DNA of 64,000 bases from Dastarcus helophoroides (Eukaryota > Arthropoda > Insecta > Coleoptera > Bothrideridae): NCBI GenBank assembly GCA_028583605.1, contig CM053331.1, positions 18,336,857 through 18,400,856 of the forward strand. Reading direction: 5' to 3'. This document shows positions 11,421 to 23,696 of the stretch, in pieces. The notes under the pieces are model-generated. The model made no database searches, had not been told where the DNA came from, and saw only the letters and a list, made by a program, of their open reading frames with translations. The translations under genes were made by a program, and so were the position numbers. The stretch's first letter is position 1, and each line of letters starts with the position of its first letter.

Positions 11421-11639
11421 CGGGAGGGTAGTTTACGTCCGGAATTTTTTCACGACGAGAATCCTTCATCTTTGTTTTTTAAAAATTGCAAGAAAAAATC
11501 AGAGGAGATGAAAAATGAAAATAAGAAAAAGGACAGTATGAGGAAAGAAGAATAACAGGAACTAACTCACGTGTCTGAGACGGAAACATGATGTAAGCAT
11601 CATTTCATCGCCTCCTAGTGACACGGACGACTGAAAGCT

Positions 11640-13000
11640 CCAGTTAACCACCTGTCATTGTCAAAAAATTTCATGTCGATTTCTCTTTCTTTATGGGTTT
11701 TCCACACATAGAAAATTTAAGCAGAATTATGTATACTTAATAAAATAAAGCGATAAAATAGAGATTTAATCTATCCTAGGAACAATAGGAAGCTTCACGG
11801 ATAAATTTCCAGGAGAAATAATTTAATAACAATTACTTTTATGCCCCACCCATATTCTTTGAAGTTTTGCCTGTTATTCTTATGCAGGGCAATTAAATTA
11901 TGTATTTTATTTACCCTCATTTCTGGGTAAAAACAGATTTGCGGGTAAAATGATAAAATTACCCGAAGGATATTTCTTTTATAAAATTTATGTTTGAACT
12001 AGTTCTTGTGTAAAGTTTGCCTCTGAAAAATGCATCCACAAGGACAAAGTGCTCTAATTAAATACATAGTTTGAAGTCAACTGAAAAAAAAAATCGTTTA
12101 ATTGTTGATGTTGAAATTTTTTTTCTAATAATGTAGTAAGGTAAATTATATCATAACAAAAATGATTTTCAATAAAAACATTACACGCAAACAAATTTCA
12201 TGTTACGCAACATCATATTCGGCGTTAATCAAAAAATAACAAATAAATAAGAACAAATCTACCAGAGAACCTATTTTCAAATATGTGATCGTAAAATCTA
12301 ATGTGTAAACATTTTCATTACTCCCAATTTTTTTGTTGCAGAAATATAGGGAGGAAAAAACTACCTTAAAAACATTCCATGAAAAAGTACGCGTTTTAGG
12401 CTTTTTTATGGTAAAAATAATAGGGTGCAGTATTTTTCTCTCCCGAAAATAGGTTATATTTTATATTAAGAAGCTGTATGTTACAAAGTAGCCATCTTTT
12501 GAAGAAACTAAAGACGATGGTTAGGTTCACCCTAATGGTCCAAGCTATAGCTTGTTACTGAATGATGTAATTTGGACACGGTATAAAGAAAAACTTTTTA
12601 AGGTATGTATTGCCGTGAAAACGCACAAGTTCTACAACGAAGAATATTGAGGGATGTCGAATTTGGTGTTTGGAATAGAATAATGTTCAAAATGGTCAAT
12701 AAATGCTACTAACAATAAGTGTGATTTTGGCTCTTAAGCGTCTTTTTTTTAAGTATTTTGCCCTTTTAATGTCTTTTTCAGCTATTAGTTTTTGCCTAAT
12801 TTAACATTTTGCTTACGTTTTTAACTTATTTGATTGTGCTTAAACTTCTATTCGTTTATTTATTGATTTATTGTAGCTCGCTTGACCTCAGACCTCTAAT
12901 TTTTTTGAGCTTCACTTTCTTTTAATCCAAAATCAATTTGTTTTTTATACAGAACTATAGCTTTTTGCCCACGGCTTCGCTTATGTAAAATATAAAATTT

Positions 13001-13002
<2 letters not shown>
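11640..13002. other. No recognised gene
   Basis: The stretch is A/T-rich with scattered poly-A and poly-T. Near 12960-12990 the words TTTTTGCCCACGGCTTCGCT followed by a long TA run resemble the 3' end of RTE-type LINEs in insects, which often finish in a microsatellite. No coding part of such an element is present. Confidence 0.4.

Positions 13003-13058
<56 letters not shown>
13003..13058. repeat. (TA)n microsatellite
   Basis: About 28 uninterrupted TA units, directly downstream of a GCCCACGGCTTCGC word. Confidence 0.95.
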
Positions 13059-13063
<5 letters not shown>

Positions 13064-13238
13064 TCATATTTATAATGTATCAGCAAATCAAATAGGGACG
13101 CTGAGAGACTAGGAAGGGAGGAGAGGGGAGTAAAATCCCCGGTTCCCAAGCTTTCCAAGGAGGCTCGGATCGACATGCAAGCCCTTTAATACTAAGAAAA
13201 AATAGTAGAAATGACAAACTTTCTAATTTAATAATATA

Positions 13239-14697
13239 CAGATTGAACCAAATTTAATTTCCACTACAGGGATCTCGTAAACCATTAGAGATACAAGGAA
13301 GCTTAAATGGGAAAAGTAGTGCAGAATTAAATGCCTAATATTATTCCGCCGAGAAAGCAATTGAATTCCAACTCGTCTTGATTTTATTTAAAAAATAACT
13401 GAAAATCGCCATTTTTAAAAATCAGCTGTAACTTGTTTATTTAAAGCCGATTAAAAGAAATCAAAAAAATGTAATTAGTTGACCTCTGAGGCTTTTGCAT
13501 TGGTGTACATTATTTTTTTCTAAATTCTACTGTTTCCAAGAAAATTATGTCAACTTTGTTATTTCTTATGAACGCCATATTGAATTTTATCATTTTCGAA
13601 TTTGGCATATTTTTCTGATTAATTTGATGAATGTCATGCTATACTTCAAATGTGGTATAGTGGGTTAAATGAACTAATTTTTTATTTTTATACAAAAAAA
13701 TTATAGTAGGCGATGCAAGTGCCATAACTTTTAATAATAAAAAATACAGTTTCTAAAAAAGCAACAATTATTATTTGCAAAACAAAAATATTGCAACAAA
13801 CTGTATAGTATTGAAATATTTATTAATAATCGTAAGGTGCATAGTTCCCTTTAAATTAGGTAATTCTCAGAACATTCTAAGCGCTTTAATAAGGACGACT
13901 TTCCTATGACTTATAAGCAAATGTGCGTTCTAGACTTCTCTAGAAGTTAAATATTTTAAGACATAATGTGCATAAATATGAGTCATTTCTAATGTTAGAT
14001 TGTTAGATATTTCACGTTACACGAGTAAGTATTTAATGTTTAAAAAATTTATGCAAAAATAGCCGACAAAATTTTTAAAACATCTACATGTTTTCATAGA
14101 ATTAAGCCATTTAAAGGGGTGGTAAGATTATACTAATAACTGTTTAAATATTGCACAGTTTGTTACAATATTTTTAATTTTTTAATAATTATTGTTACTT
14201 AATTAGGTACTGTATTTCTATTATTAACAGTTATGGCACTTGCATCGCCTACTGTAATATTTTTGTTTAAAAATAAAAAATTAGTTCATTTAACCCACTT
14301 TGCCACATTTGAAGTATAGCATATCATATATCAAATTAATTAGAAAAATATGCCAAATTTAAAAATGGTAAAATCCAACATGGCGTCCATAAGAAATAAC
14401 AAAATTGACATAATTTTCTCGGAAACAGTTAAATTTAGAAAATATTAACGTACATTTATGAAAAGGCCCCAAAAAAAAACTAATTACAGTTTTTATATTT
14501 TACAGTTACAGCTGATTTTTAAAAATGGCGATTTTCAGTTTTTTCTAAATAAAACCAAGACGAATTGAAATTCAATTGTTTTCTCAGCGGAATAATATTA
14601 GGCATTAAATTCTGCACTATTTTGCCCATATAAGCTTCCTTGTATTTCTAATAGTTTACGAGATACCTATAGTGGAAATCAAATTTGGTTCAACATG
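13239..14697. mobile_element. Fold-back MITE with ~590-bp inverted arms, TA target site
   Basis: The left end reads TA|CAGATTGAACCAAATTT and the right end, reverse-complemented, TA|CATGTTGAACCAAATTT. The two arms stay alignable from about 13239-13830 and 14105-14697, including the words AAAATCGCCATTTTTAAAAA and GGCGATGCAAGTGCCATAAC. A ~275-base spacer is left in the centre. TA flanks and CA..TG ends fit a non-autonomous Tc1/mariner-type element. No transposase frame is present. The arms are diverged by perhaps 10-15 percent, so the insertion is not recent. Confidence 0.85.
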
Positions 14698-16687
14698 TAT
14701 ACTTCATTTGCTAATACAAAATAAGTAATAATACAACAAATTCTGCAGATTATCTCGTAATATGATACCTTACAAATATGAAAGGTAATACCGCGAATGG
14801 ACGTGTGGGGGAAAGGTATTGAAAAGGCCTAAGTTTTTTTGTTTTTATAGAAACAAATGCCAGTGCTCTTTTTTAATGTTTTTAAGTCACAAAAATAGTA
14901 ATTAGAGCAGCAAAATTTTTAAACAAAATATGGTATTCTATGGTATATATCAAAACTAATTTTACCTGGTTTTGGGTTTTCTGGAAAAAAATTTTTTTTA
15001 GGAGGTGTATTTTTATAGCTTTTGGTTTTTTTTTTCTCTTCTGAAACGAAGTATTTCGACGAGAGATTAAAAAAATGGTTTTTTAAAATTTCTCTGTAAT
15101 TATCTCGAATTTTTCGGTTTTTCAAGTAGGTGGTTAACCCTCCAGGTAGAACAGGCTGAAGGGTGTGGAAGAGAGGTGAGTGGAAAAGTTTGAAAACATT
15201 ATTTTTCTGGTTGCTCGTCGGTTGAACTAACCTTAAAATCATTTATCGGCCGATAAAAAAAACACGTGTGTCTTAGATTTCGGTTCTCTAAAACATATCC
15301 AAAAATTAGCAAAATCGGCGCCGGACGCTTCGCGATCTTTCCCTGTAAGAGCATTAATATCAAGTTTTAAGTAAATCAGAGCATACAAATATGGAAACTT
15401 TGGTACCCCCCTTTGGTCATTTTTTGAACACGCGATGCTGAATCAATACTAAATTTATTTAAACTAAAATCTGAAGTCTATGACAATTAAAAATAGTGAT
15501 GTATGCGCAATATGCATAAAAAATTAAATAACATTATTCGGTATGCAATTAATATGCACCTCCACGCGCTTGTTGATGGCCGCTGGCTTGACCGCCAACC
15601 GCTAATTATGTTGACCTTCGCAATACTTTTCACAAACAAGAATCAAAACAATTTATTAAATTTTAAACAATTATGTGAAAAAATCTAAAGAATCAAGGAA
15701 TTTAGAAAACAATGTAATGTGTCAGATTGAATAACACCTTACAAATAAAAAGACAATAATTAATAAAAATCTGTTTAATAGAATATTCTACTCATAATTT
15801 TAGTAGGTGTTTCATCAGATTTTTCTATACCGAAACTTGATATTTTCCAAGATATTTAAACTCAAAAAAATTTTTTCGTCGTTTAACAAAAATATTATAT
15901 TTTTCGGAATTTAAGGATTTAGGGATTTTATTTCAAATAAAAACTTGTAATCCTTTGTTACAGCCGGATATAGAATGAACGCGTCGGAGTAAAATCTTAC
16001 ATCTTAAAATAATCTGATTAATTTTACAAGATTAATATCAATAAGATCTTAAACAGTTGTATATGAGGACTCTTTGCCACCCTAGGGTATTTGTTTTTAT
16101 TATTAAAAATAAGTTTTCAACAATCAAATATACGTTTTATTTGTTTTTATTAAAAGTATTACATAACTCCAGTACACCACAGTATACCCATATGGGTTTA
16201 TTGAAGCAATTTTGCTTTCACTTACGATTTATGACACATCACAATTACACATTTTATCACATGCATGACGTACATTTACGTTAATCATTTTATGAAAAAA
16301 AGATTCTTAAGCCGTGTTGGTCAACAATATTAAAATGAAGATTGTTTTAGTTACATTCTACATATTGCATTAATATTACTAAACATTGCATTGTTCAGTT
16401 TGTCGCAGGATATCAAAGCAGTCCTTTAAAATTTTATACTTTATTGAAATATTTAATGCTTTAAGAAGTTAATCTCACATGTCATTTGAAAGTAATCATA
16501 TATAAAATTCAATTTTTGTCTAACATTTATTGAACAAAAATCTCTTGTTAATTCTGTAAATAGAAAATACGAAGTGAAGTATTTTTAATTACAAATATTT
16601 TTTTATTAAATTTTATTTTGAACTTAAATTAATTGGCTAGTAGACAAACAAATTATTTAGAACATGTAGAACATAAGTAATGAACTG

Positions 16688-16726
<39 letters not shown>

Positions 16727-18055
16727 TAAGTAGAGTTTGTTTGGTAATCAACATATAGACGCAAGTCAGAACACGTAATATGTAACATGTAAAGAGCGTT
16801 ATAAAAAGTAAACATTTGAAATGAGAATTTTCTTGGTTTCTAAGTTAACTTTTGTCGAGCTAGGCTAGTTTGCTGACGGTTCCACACTCGTTGTGAAGGA
16901 CATCTTTAAGGCTGACAATAAATAGCTGCTCTTAATACCAAGTGACGAAAAAACTACCGAATTCAATCCAGAAAACAAGAAGATGCTCAATTTTCCACTA
17001 GTTGAAATTTGTATTTATCTTTAAATATTTTGTACTTATTACAATTTGCATACATCAATCAATGAGAAGAATTTTTAAAGTTAAGAGTCATGAGTTAATA
17101 CATGATTACTTTTCCGAGTTTTCTAAATAACTGGCTAAAAATTAAATTAGAATTTCTTAATTTTACATTCCATTTCATTTTAGCTATTCGATGCTATTTT
17201 ATTATTGAATCATTTATAATAAAGTTAATCATTTGCCGTCAAAGACTTCTAAGACTGCAATAATATTCCAGGGCTTAATACACATCTAATAACACAGATC
17301 GTTTATCAAGAGTTCATATTTTATAAAATAGGTAACTAATAATATATCTAATTGTAAGAAACGTTAAAATATACATAAATCCAAAGCATAGTGACAATAT
17401 TGCTTTCAATGTACAATTTGAAAGTCTAAATTATGTATCAAAACTTGAGCAATATACATTTGTTTTTAGTACCAATTTTAGTACCAAAGAAAACTGTTTT
17501 GATTAAAATTTTGCAATGTTTCCTACAGAAAACGTTGGCCTTTGAGTCAGTGGAGGTTTTAAATACACGGTATGTTTCCATATTAATTTGGACTGGTTAA
17601 TATACTTTTCTATTCTACTTCTAATAGAGACATAACATGAATCATTGGGACCGATGATTATTTTCTGTTCTAAAGAAGATATCGTGTTGCGAGTAATAAT
17701 TTCGGAAGATATTAATTCATTGAAGAAATTTTTACATATCAATATTAATTTGGACGCCTGCTTGAGGTTTTTTGCAAATTTCAACACAACAGGAATAATT
17801 ATTATAATTTGTACTCATTTGTATTGAAACAGATATATGAGGTACCATAAATAGTGATTATTCTGATTATTCTTAACAGTATTACCATTAATTCATTAAT
17901 ATTAACATTTTTTTATACTACCATTATTAATATTCCCATTTTTTATTTTTTTGTTGGTAAATCTAATAGTCAAGTTTGAAGCTGGAAGGGAAGCAACGAG
18001 AACTAAATCTCCTTTTGAATTTCGCCGTATTTCGCTTCCCACCAGTGTGGGTTAC
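14698..18055. other. No recognised gene
   Basis: A/T-rich DNA with no clear coding or element ends. An (ATT)n tract sits at 16690-16727. The longest frames (for example minus 14919-15242) are rich in Lys, Asn and Phe with no family motif. Confidence 0.5.
16690..16727. repeat. (ATT)n microsatellite
   Basis: About twelve perfect ATT units. Confidence 0.95.
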
Positions 18056-18690
18056 CGCACTGAAAGGCATTGAATATAAAATGGTAACATTGCTTCGCAG
18101 CATTTGCCTTTCCTATTGAAAAGCATTAAATATAAAATGGGAGATTGCTTCGCGGCACTTCCCTTCGTGCGTTACCACCAGGGCCTGAAGCACAGCGGAG
18201 CAACCGGGGCGAGGGCGCCTCCCACATATTGAGGGCCTCCACAAACCTTGGATTCAAAAATTTTATAATAATAAGTGAAATAGATTCGGAGAAATCATCA
18301 ATGATTTTGCCTCTAAAAAAGCACGTAAAGTGCCTTTCCCTTAAATATAGCAAATCCATTAACTGTTCCTCATTGCTCATTAGTCTCATCAATCGTTAAA
18401 AAGTAATAAAGATTTTTAAAAAATTTCAAAAATAGCATGTAAGTGTAATAGTATGTGTATCCAAGTATATTAATAGTGACAATTTGTTTTTTATATGTAA
18501 AAATAAAAATATCGACAGCTATTTATTTATTGAAATGGCCTCTATTTTTTTCACTGCCCAGAGCACTGACGCCCCTGCATCCGGCCCTGGGTACAACATA
18601 TGTATGTAGATCAACCATAGATCTCCCTTTGAATTTTAGTATGCCTTACCAGAATAAAACATAGTAACAATGCTTCGCCGCGCTTCCAAT
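18056..18690. repeat. Three ~55-60 bp tandem-like units split by a hAT insertion
   Basis: Units with the words AAATGGTAACATTGCTTCGC, AAATGGGAGATTGCTTCGCG and CATAGTAACAATGCTTCGCC occur at about 18060-18116, 18117-18170 and 18630-18690. The third is separated from the second by the hAT derivative at 18179-18589. Confidence 0.6.
18179..18589 (-). mobile_element. 411-bp hAT deletion derivative
   Basis: Ends are CAGGGCCTGAAGCA at the left and, reverse-complemented, CAGGGCCGGATGCA at the right. Flanks are GTTACCAC (18171-18178) and GGTACAAC (18590-18597), an 8-bp target duplication with two mismatches, as hAT transposases leave. Inside, the minus strand reads RLMSNEEQLMDLLYL and KIIDDFSESIS before the terminal WEAPSPR, resembling the C-terminal dimerisation end of hAT/ZMYM1-like transposases. 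The catalytic core is gone. Confidence 0.75.
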
Positions 18691-19176
18691 TTACCAAATC
18701 ATATATCAGCAATTCTAAAAACTGCTTTTGTTTAGTTTTTTTTTCATTTTGAATGTAAATTCGATAGTTCATTTTTTCCTTGACATTTTATCTAGAAAGT
18801 TCGATTTTTTATACGTCCTTATACCCAGGGCTTCGAATCGCTATTTTTCCCTTCCGGTTTTCGGTTTTTGTTTCGGCAAAAAAATTATATCGGTTCAGTT
18901 CCGGTTTTCGTTCCGACAAAAACAACGGTTTTTTTCGGATTTCGGTTTTTAGTTCAATTTCAGGTGACCCATATTTTTGATTTTTAGAAGTTTTTCGAAT
19001 TAAAAATTGATTTTTTTAACATAATTTAGAAAATGTGATGTCTTTTTTTCTCTAATATTACAACACCTAACTACTCTGACTTGGCCTAAAATTGAAGGAA
19101 TATATTTTCTATTTTTCAAGTTTAAAAATTTTATGCTGAAACTGAAATTTGAGTTCAAATTTCTAGAAAAACTTTA

Positions 19177-19179
<3 letters not shown>

Positions 19180-19220
<41 letters not shown>
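19180..19220. repeat. (TA)n microsatellite
   Basis: About 20 perfect TA units. Confidence 0.95.
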
Positions 19221-19225
<5 letters not shown>

Positions 19226-19794
19226 TATTTAATTTTGTTTTAGGGTAAGTCGATCAGTGAAGGTACAGGTAAAGAATACTCTTTATCTATTCTCAAGCTT
19301 TCCAAGCTTTATTTTTGCTTCATCATCAGGGATTAGATTTGAGATTAGACCTTTGTGAAGTGCTAGACATCCTACTATATATTACATTGCATTTGGTTAC
19401 TTAAAGATAATCATTCCTGTTGTTACATTGCCAAATATGTGTTTATCTTGCTACATACAAATATCTTATTTATATTTCGATATTACCAACATTTAGCTTC
19501 TTTGGGAATGGAATGATTCGTTATTCCTTAGTTTTTATTGTTTGTGAAATTTGGACCTTTTTGATACTTCTTTTCTTTGGTTTCCAAACAAAAAAAGAAA
19601 AATATGGCGTTCCATTTAAAAAATTACAACTCTTATATGTAACTATTTCCTAGAACATCCTGTATATTTAAAAATATTTTTGACATGTAGATCCCAGCAA
19701 CTCATATTTAAACATAATATTTATTTTTTAAAATATGTTATTTTATAGCTCCTATAGGCCGTAGCGTAGAGGTTGGCCCACCCTGTATACTATA

Positions 19795-20965
19795 CAGACT
19801 GGACCATAAGTAATGGTACTTAGAGCAAGAGTGGATTTTTCGTATAAAAATAACGTGTGCTACCTTGTAGTGTTCTAAAGCATCACAACTTTTTTATGCC
19901 TTCATATAAACTTATTTTAAATAGGTATTTTTATTTATCTGTACTTTTTACGTAAAAAAGATATACTTTCTGAATGTTGATACCAGCAAACGTTTTAAAG
20001 ATATTTGCCTTCAAAGTTTACCGTATGTCTATTTTCAGTTATGTGAATGTGAATTTTTCGTAGTAGGTTTCAAAATAAAAGTAATAAAACGGACACTAAA
20101 ATTATTTACATCAAATATTACTCTATTGACATTATTATTACACATATTTTTTAAATTTCCAAAGCAAATTTAAAGAAAATACCAAAACAAAATTTATTTT
20201 TAATAATAAGTATGCGAGAAATGACCTTTTTTATGTAAAGGGATTGTAAACAAGTAAAATTCTGGCTACTGCTTCTTATTGGAATTCATATCCAAATATC
20301 TGATTTGGTCATCCAAGCTATTAAAATTTTCTTGGGCGGACTCAGAGATCATATCTTATATCTCTATGTTAGAAAATAAATTATGTCTTAATTTTTTGCA
20401 TTTTCTTTATTGAGATTTTCAAAATTTAGGTAATAATGTTATTAGCAAAGTAATATTTGACATAAATTACTTTGAACGCTGTCTTATTATTACAATCGAA
20501 AATTCGAAAATTTAATATCTTAGTTGTTTAAAACGAAGGCACTTCAAACTTTAAGGCAAATATCTTAGAAACAATTGCTCGTATCAACTTTCAGGAGGTA
20601 TAACTTTTTTACATCTAAAATATAGAGAAATAAAACTACTTATTTAAAATAAATATACGTGGGCACAAATAAAAATTATGATGATTTAGAGTCATGTAGT
20701 GTAGCGCATGTAGCTCCCCCTATCAGCTATTGGGAATATGTTAGCAAATTAGAGTTTGTTGACTTAAGAAACCCCGTTGCCAAATTTCGTGCCTATATTA
20801 CAATTTATTCAATAGTTATATGAAAAAATCGATTTTATTTTCAACTTTGGCATCCTGTATCTATGTTAATATCAACTTTGGTATAAGATAAATATAGCTA
20901 AATGACATTATTTTTATAGGAAAATCCACTCCTGCTCTGTGTATCATTACTTATAGTCCTCTCTG
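19795..20965. mobile_element. 1.17 kb mariner-type MITE with long inverted arms
   Basis: The left end is TA|CAGACTGGACCATAAGTAAT and the right end, reverse-complemented, TA|CAGAGAGGACTATAAGTAAT. Arms of 200 bases or more can be aligned inward, for example TTTAAAGATATTTGCCTTCA against its complement near 20540-20560. There is no coding content. A single copy of the same end, CAGGATGGACCATAAGTAAC, occurs at 41478 without a partner. Confidence 0.8.
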
Positions 20966-23599
20966 TATACCCTACATTTGAAAACTTCTAGAATATACGA
21001 ACTTTGGCGATTAAAATCGAAAATTTGAGACTTTTTTCTTTCATAATTTTGGTTCTCTAAAGAAGTTGTGACTTTGACTCGCTTTTTCTAATAAAATTAA
21101 TTTTTACTGTTTCGACTTTGTTTTCTAGAACTTTCGATTAAAAGATCAAATTAAAAAATAAATGAAAATGGAAAACACAAAAAAATTACAAAATGAAAAG
21201 TTTTGAACTAAGATTTTGCGAGACAGTCACAATTTCAAAAAAAGGACTTCAAATTTATTTAAAAAAAGAGTTTTCAAAACTTGTACCCTAATTTAGAAGT
21301 CTAGACTTTAAACCCAAATATTGGATTTTTTTCTAAAAATGTTGCTGAAAACTTCAAAATTTCTAGAAAAAGTAAATTTTTTCGTAAGTTTTGTTTAGTG
21401 TATTTACCTTTTCTCGATATTTTAATTTTTTTCTTTTGAAGTTTTAAATTTATACTTGTATGTAATTTTTATTGTTATTTTTTTTTCCAAAATTTCGACT
21501 TTAAACAAAATTTAGTCTTTCTCTAGCAACCTTCTTACCCCTTTTATCGACATGTTGATTTTATTCTTTAATTATAGATATTTTTCTCGAAATTATGACT
21601 TGAGACTTAGACTATAAGAAATTGACAAATATAAGTTTAAATTTGGAATTTGCGTATATTCGACTTTTAGCTCGAAAACTCAAAAATTTCAGGACTCGAT
21701 GGATCACAGACTCCTACGAATATTGCGGTCAAGCTGCTCTTTCATAAGTGTAAATTGACTAAATTGTAAATATTTGTGAATTTCTATGGCTACCAAAAAA
21801 TTAAGTTTTTTAGTGTTATTACGAGAGTTTGGATTATACGGAATATTCGTGGGAGTCTGTGATCCATGGAGCTTGTTAGCATAACAACGGCTAAACAAAC
21901 TGCTGGTATGACCGCCGATGATGCAGCAATGCGAAACCTGGTCCGGTGTTTGGATCTTTTTAAATTTTCTTGCATTTTTATCGTTAATAAAGTTCAATAG
22001 TTATGAATATTAAAGAATTCCACGAAGTAAGAGTTAGAAATGTCAATTTGGATATTCTTTCGAGATTTTGAATTAATATTCAAAATAAAAATAAAATAAA
22101 ATTTTTAAATTCAAATTAGCACTTTTGCTTTTGAACTCTAACTTATGCTAACATTTGAAGCAAAAATTTGAAAATGTTTATGGAAATGTAATTTTTAAGA
22201 ATGAAAGTAAAAAATTCCACAATTTCAATTATTTCTAAACTTAAATTTTCCATAAAAAAATTAAAATTTTAAGAACAACGACAAATTTTCTGAAAAAAAT
22301 AAACACGAATTTCAATTTTAAAGACTAAATTTTGGAAATAATTTCAGCTGCAGCTAAAAAGGTTGTGAATAAATTTAATATTTTTAGAACGGACTTTTAA
22401 CACAAAAGTTTAAGTAGCAAAGGGCCGAACTTACAAAGGGCCGAACTTTTGAGTTTATACCAGAAGTTTAGCGAGAAAAAAAATCAAAATTTCTAAAATA
22501 AAAATTACTATTTTAACGTAAACAAAATCATTGCAAGTTTAAATTATATATTTTCTAAAATGTCACCATTTCAAGTTTATTGTAAAAATTTCGACCCCAA
22601 TACCAAGATCCCTGCTTTACATTAGAAAATCATGTTAGATTTTTTGCTGAAATTTGGACTTGAAATTTAAAAATTTCTTGGTTAAATTTGAAATTGCAAG
22701 ATTTTATCGAACATTTTGGGAAAAAATCATATCTTGGAATTTTTGAAAGATTTATGAACTCCGCAACAAGAATTTAGAGTTTGGATTTAGAAAAAAAATT
22801 GGAATACTAAAATTAAAGTGGAATTACGAAAAATCTGAAATTTGACTAATAACTTCAAAGAAATGTAGATATCAAATTAAGAAAAGGAAATTGAAATTTA
22901 AAAAAAAGAAGTGAAATTGAAATTTTTTTTAAAAAGTTTCCAGAAAAATTTCTTGTAAAACTCGAATTTGCAAAAAAGATTGTAAGGAAAACTGAATTTC
23001 CCTAACTTGAATGAAAAACACTCTACTACTTTATTCCAAAGACACAACAGAAGAATTTTTTTATTTTAAATTCGAAATTTTAGCAGGAGAAAAAAAAATT
23101 TCGAGTAATTTTCAGATAAAAATCCAAATTTCAAGAAAAATTCGAAAATCATGAAAAAAAAATCAAGTTAAGCCTTAAAATTTTAGTTTGGGTTGAAATT
23201 GTAAGTTTCTAATCTAATCTAATCAGAAATGAGAGATGAAGATGGGATGAAAGTTGCATGGAATTGTGTAAAATTTTGAAATAATTGAAATTTCAAAAAA
23301 AAAATTCCAATCCTAAGTATGAAATAACGGTTTTTTTTTCGTTTTCGGTTCAATTCCGGTTCGAAGTCCTGCCTTATACCTTCTTCACAATCTTTTTTCT
23401 CGGAATTTCGAGTTAAAATTCGATATTTGGGTATTAAAGCTGAAATTTTTCGATTTATAAAAAAATATTTTTCTTAAATTGGAATTTTTAAAAAATACAA
23501 CTTTAATAAAATTTAAAAAAAGGACTTATACACTGAAAAATTAAAATACAAAACTTGTCCCCTAAAACCAAGAAAGATTAAAAAACACAACAAAGTTTG

Positions 23600-23640
23600 C
23601 TCTAACGCGTTTCGACAGCCAAGCTATCATCTTCAGAGAG
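23600..23640 (-). ncRNA. Hammerhead ribozyme motif (Penelope-associated)
   Basis: On the minus strand: stem I strand CTCT, core CTGAAGA, one T, hairpin GATAGC-TTG-GCTGTC with one T.G pair, GAAA, CGCG, TT, then AGAG closing stem I. The CUGANGA and GAAA boxes are intact. Stem III is reduced to CGCG, as in the small Penelope-linked variants thought to work as dimers. One unpaired T between the core and stem II departs from the textbook hammerhead. Confidence 0.65.
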
Positions 23641-23655
23641 ATGTAATGTGAGTAT

Positions 23656-23696
23656 CTCTTTGAAGATGATAACTTGGCTGTTGAAACGCGTTAGAG
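23656..23696 (+). ncRNA. Mutated hammerhead motif, partner of 23600-23640
   Basis: It has the same layout on the plus strand, but the core reads TTGAAGA (first conserved C lost) and stem II is GATAAC-TTG-GCTGTT with a mismatch. GAAA, CGCG and AGAG are kept. Expected to be inactive. Confidence 0.6.

Larger units (their letters stand above)
18826..23371. mobile_element. 4.5 kb hAT-type insertion with exact 8-bp target duplication
   Basis: CCTTATAC occurs at 18817-18824 and again at 23372-23379. Between them the ends read CAGGGCTTCGAATCG (left) and, reverse-complemented, CAGGACTTCGAACCG (right), followed on both sides by CGGTTTTCGG / GGTTCAATTCCGG words. This is the signature of a hAT transposition. 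No transposase is readable. The interior is A/T array (18960-19180 and 20980-23330), a (TA)n tract, mariner-type ends near 19655 and 19765-19789, the nested MITE at 19795-20965 and the inverted repeat at 21699-21867. Confidence 0.75.
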
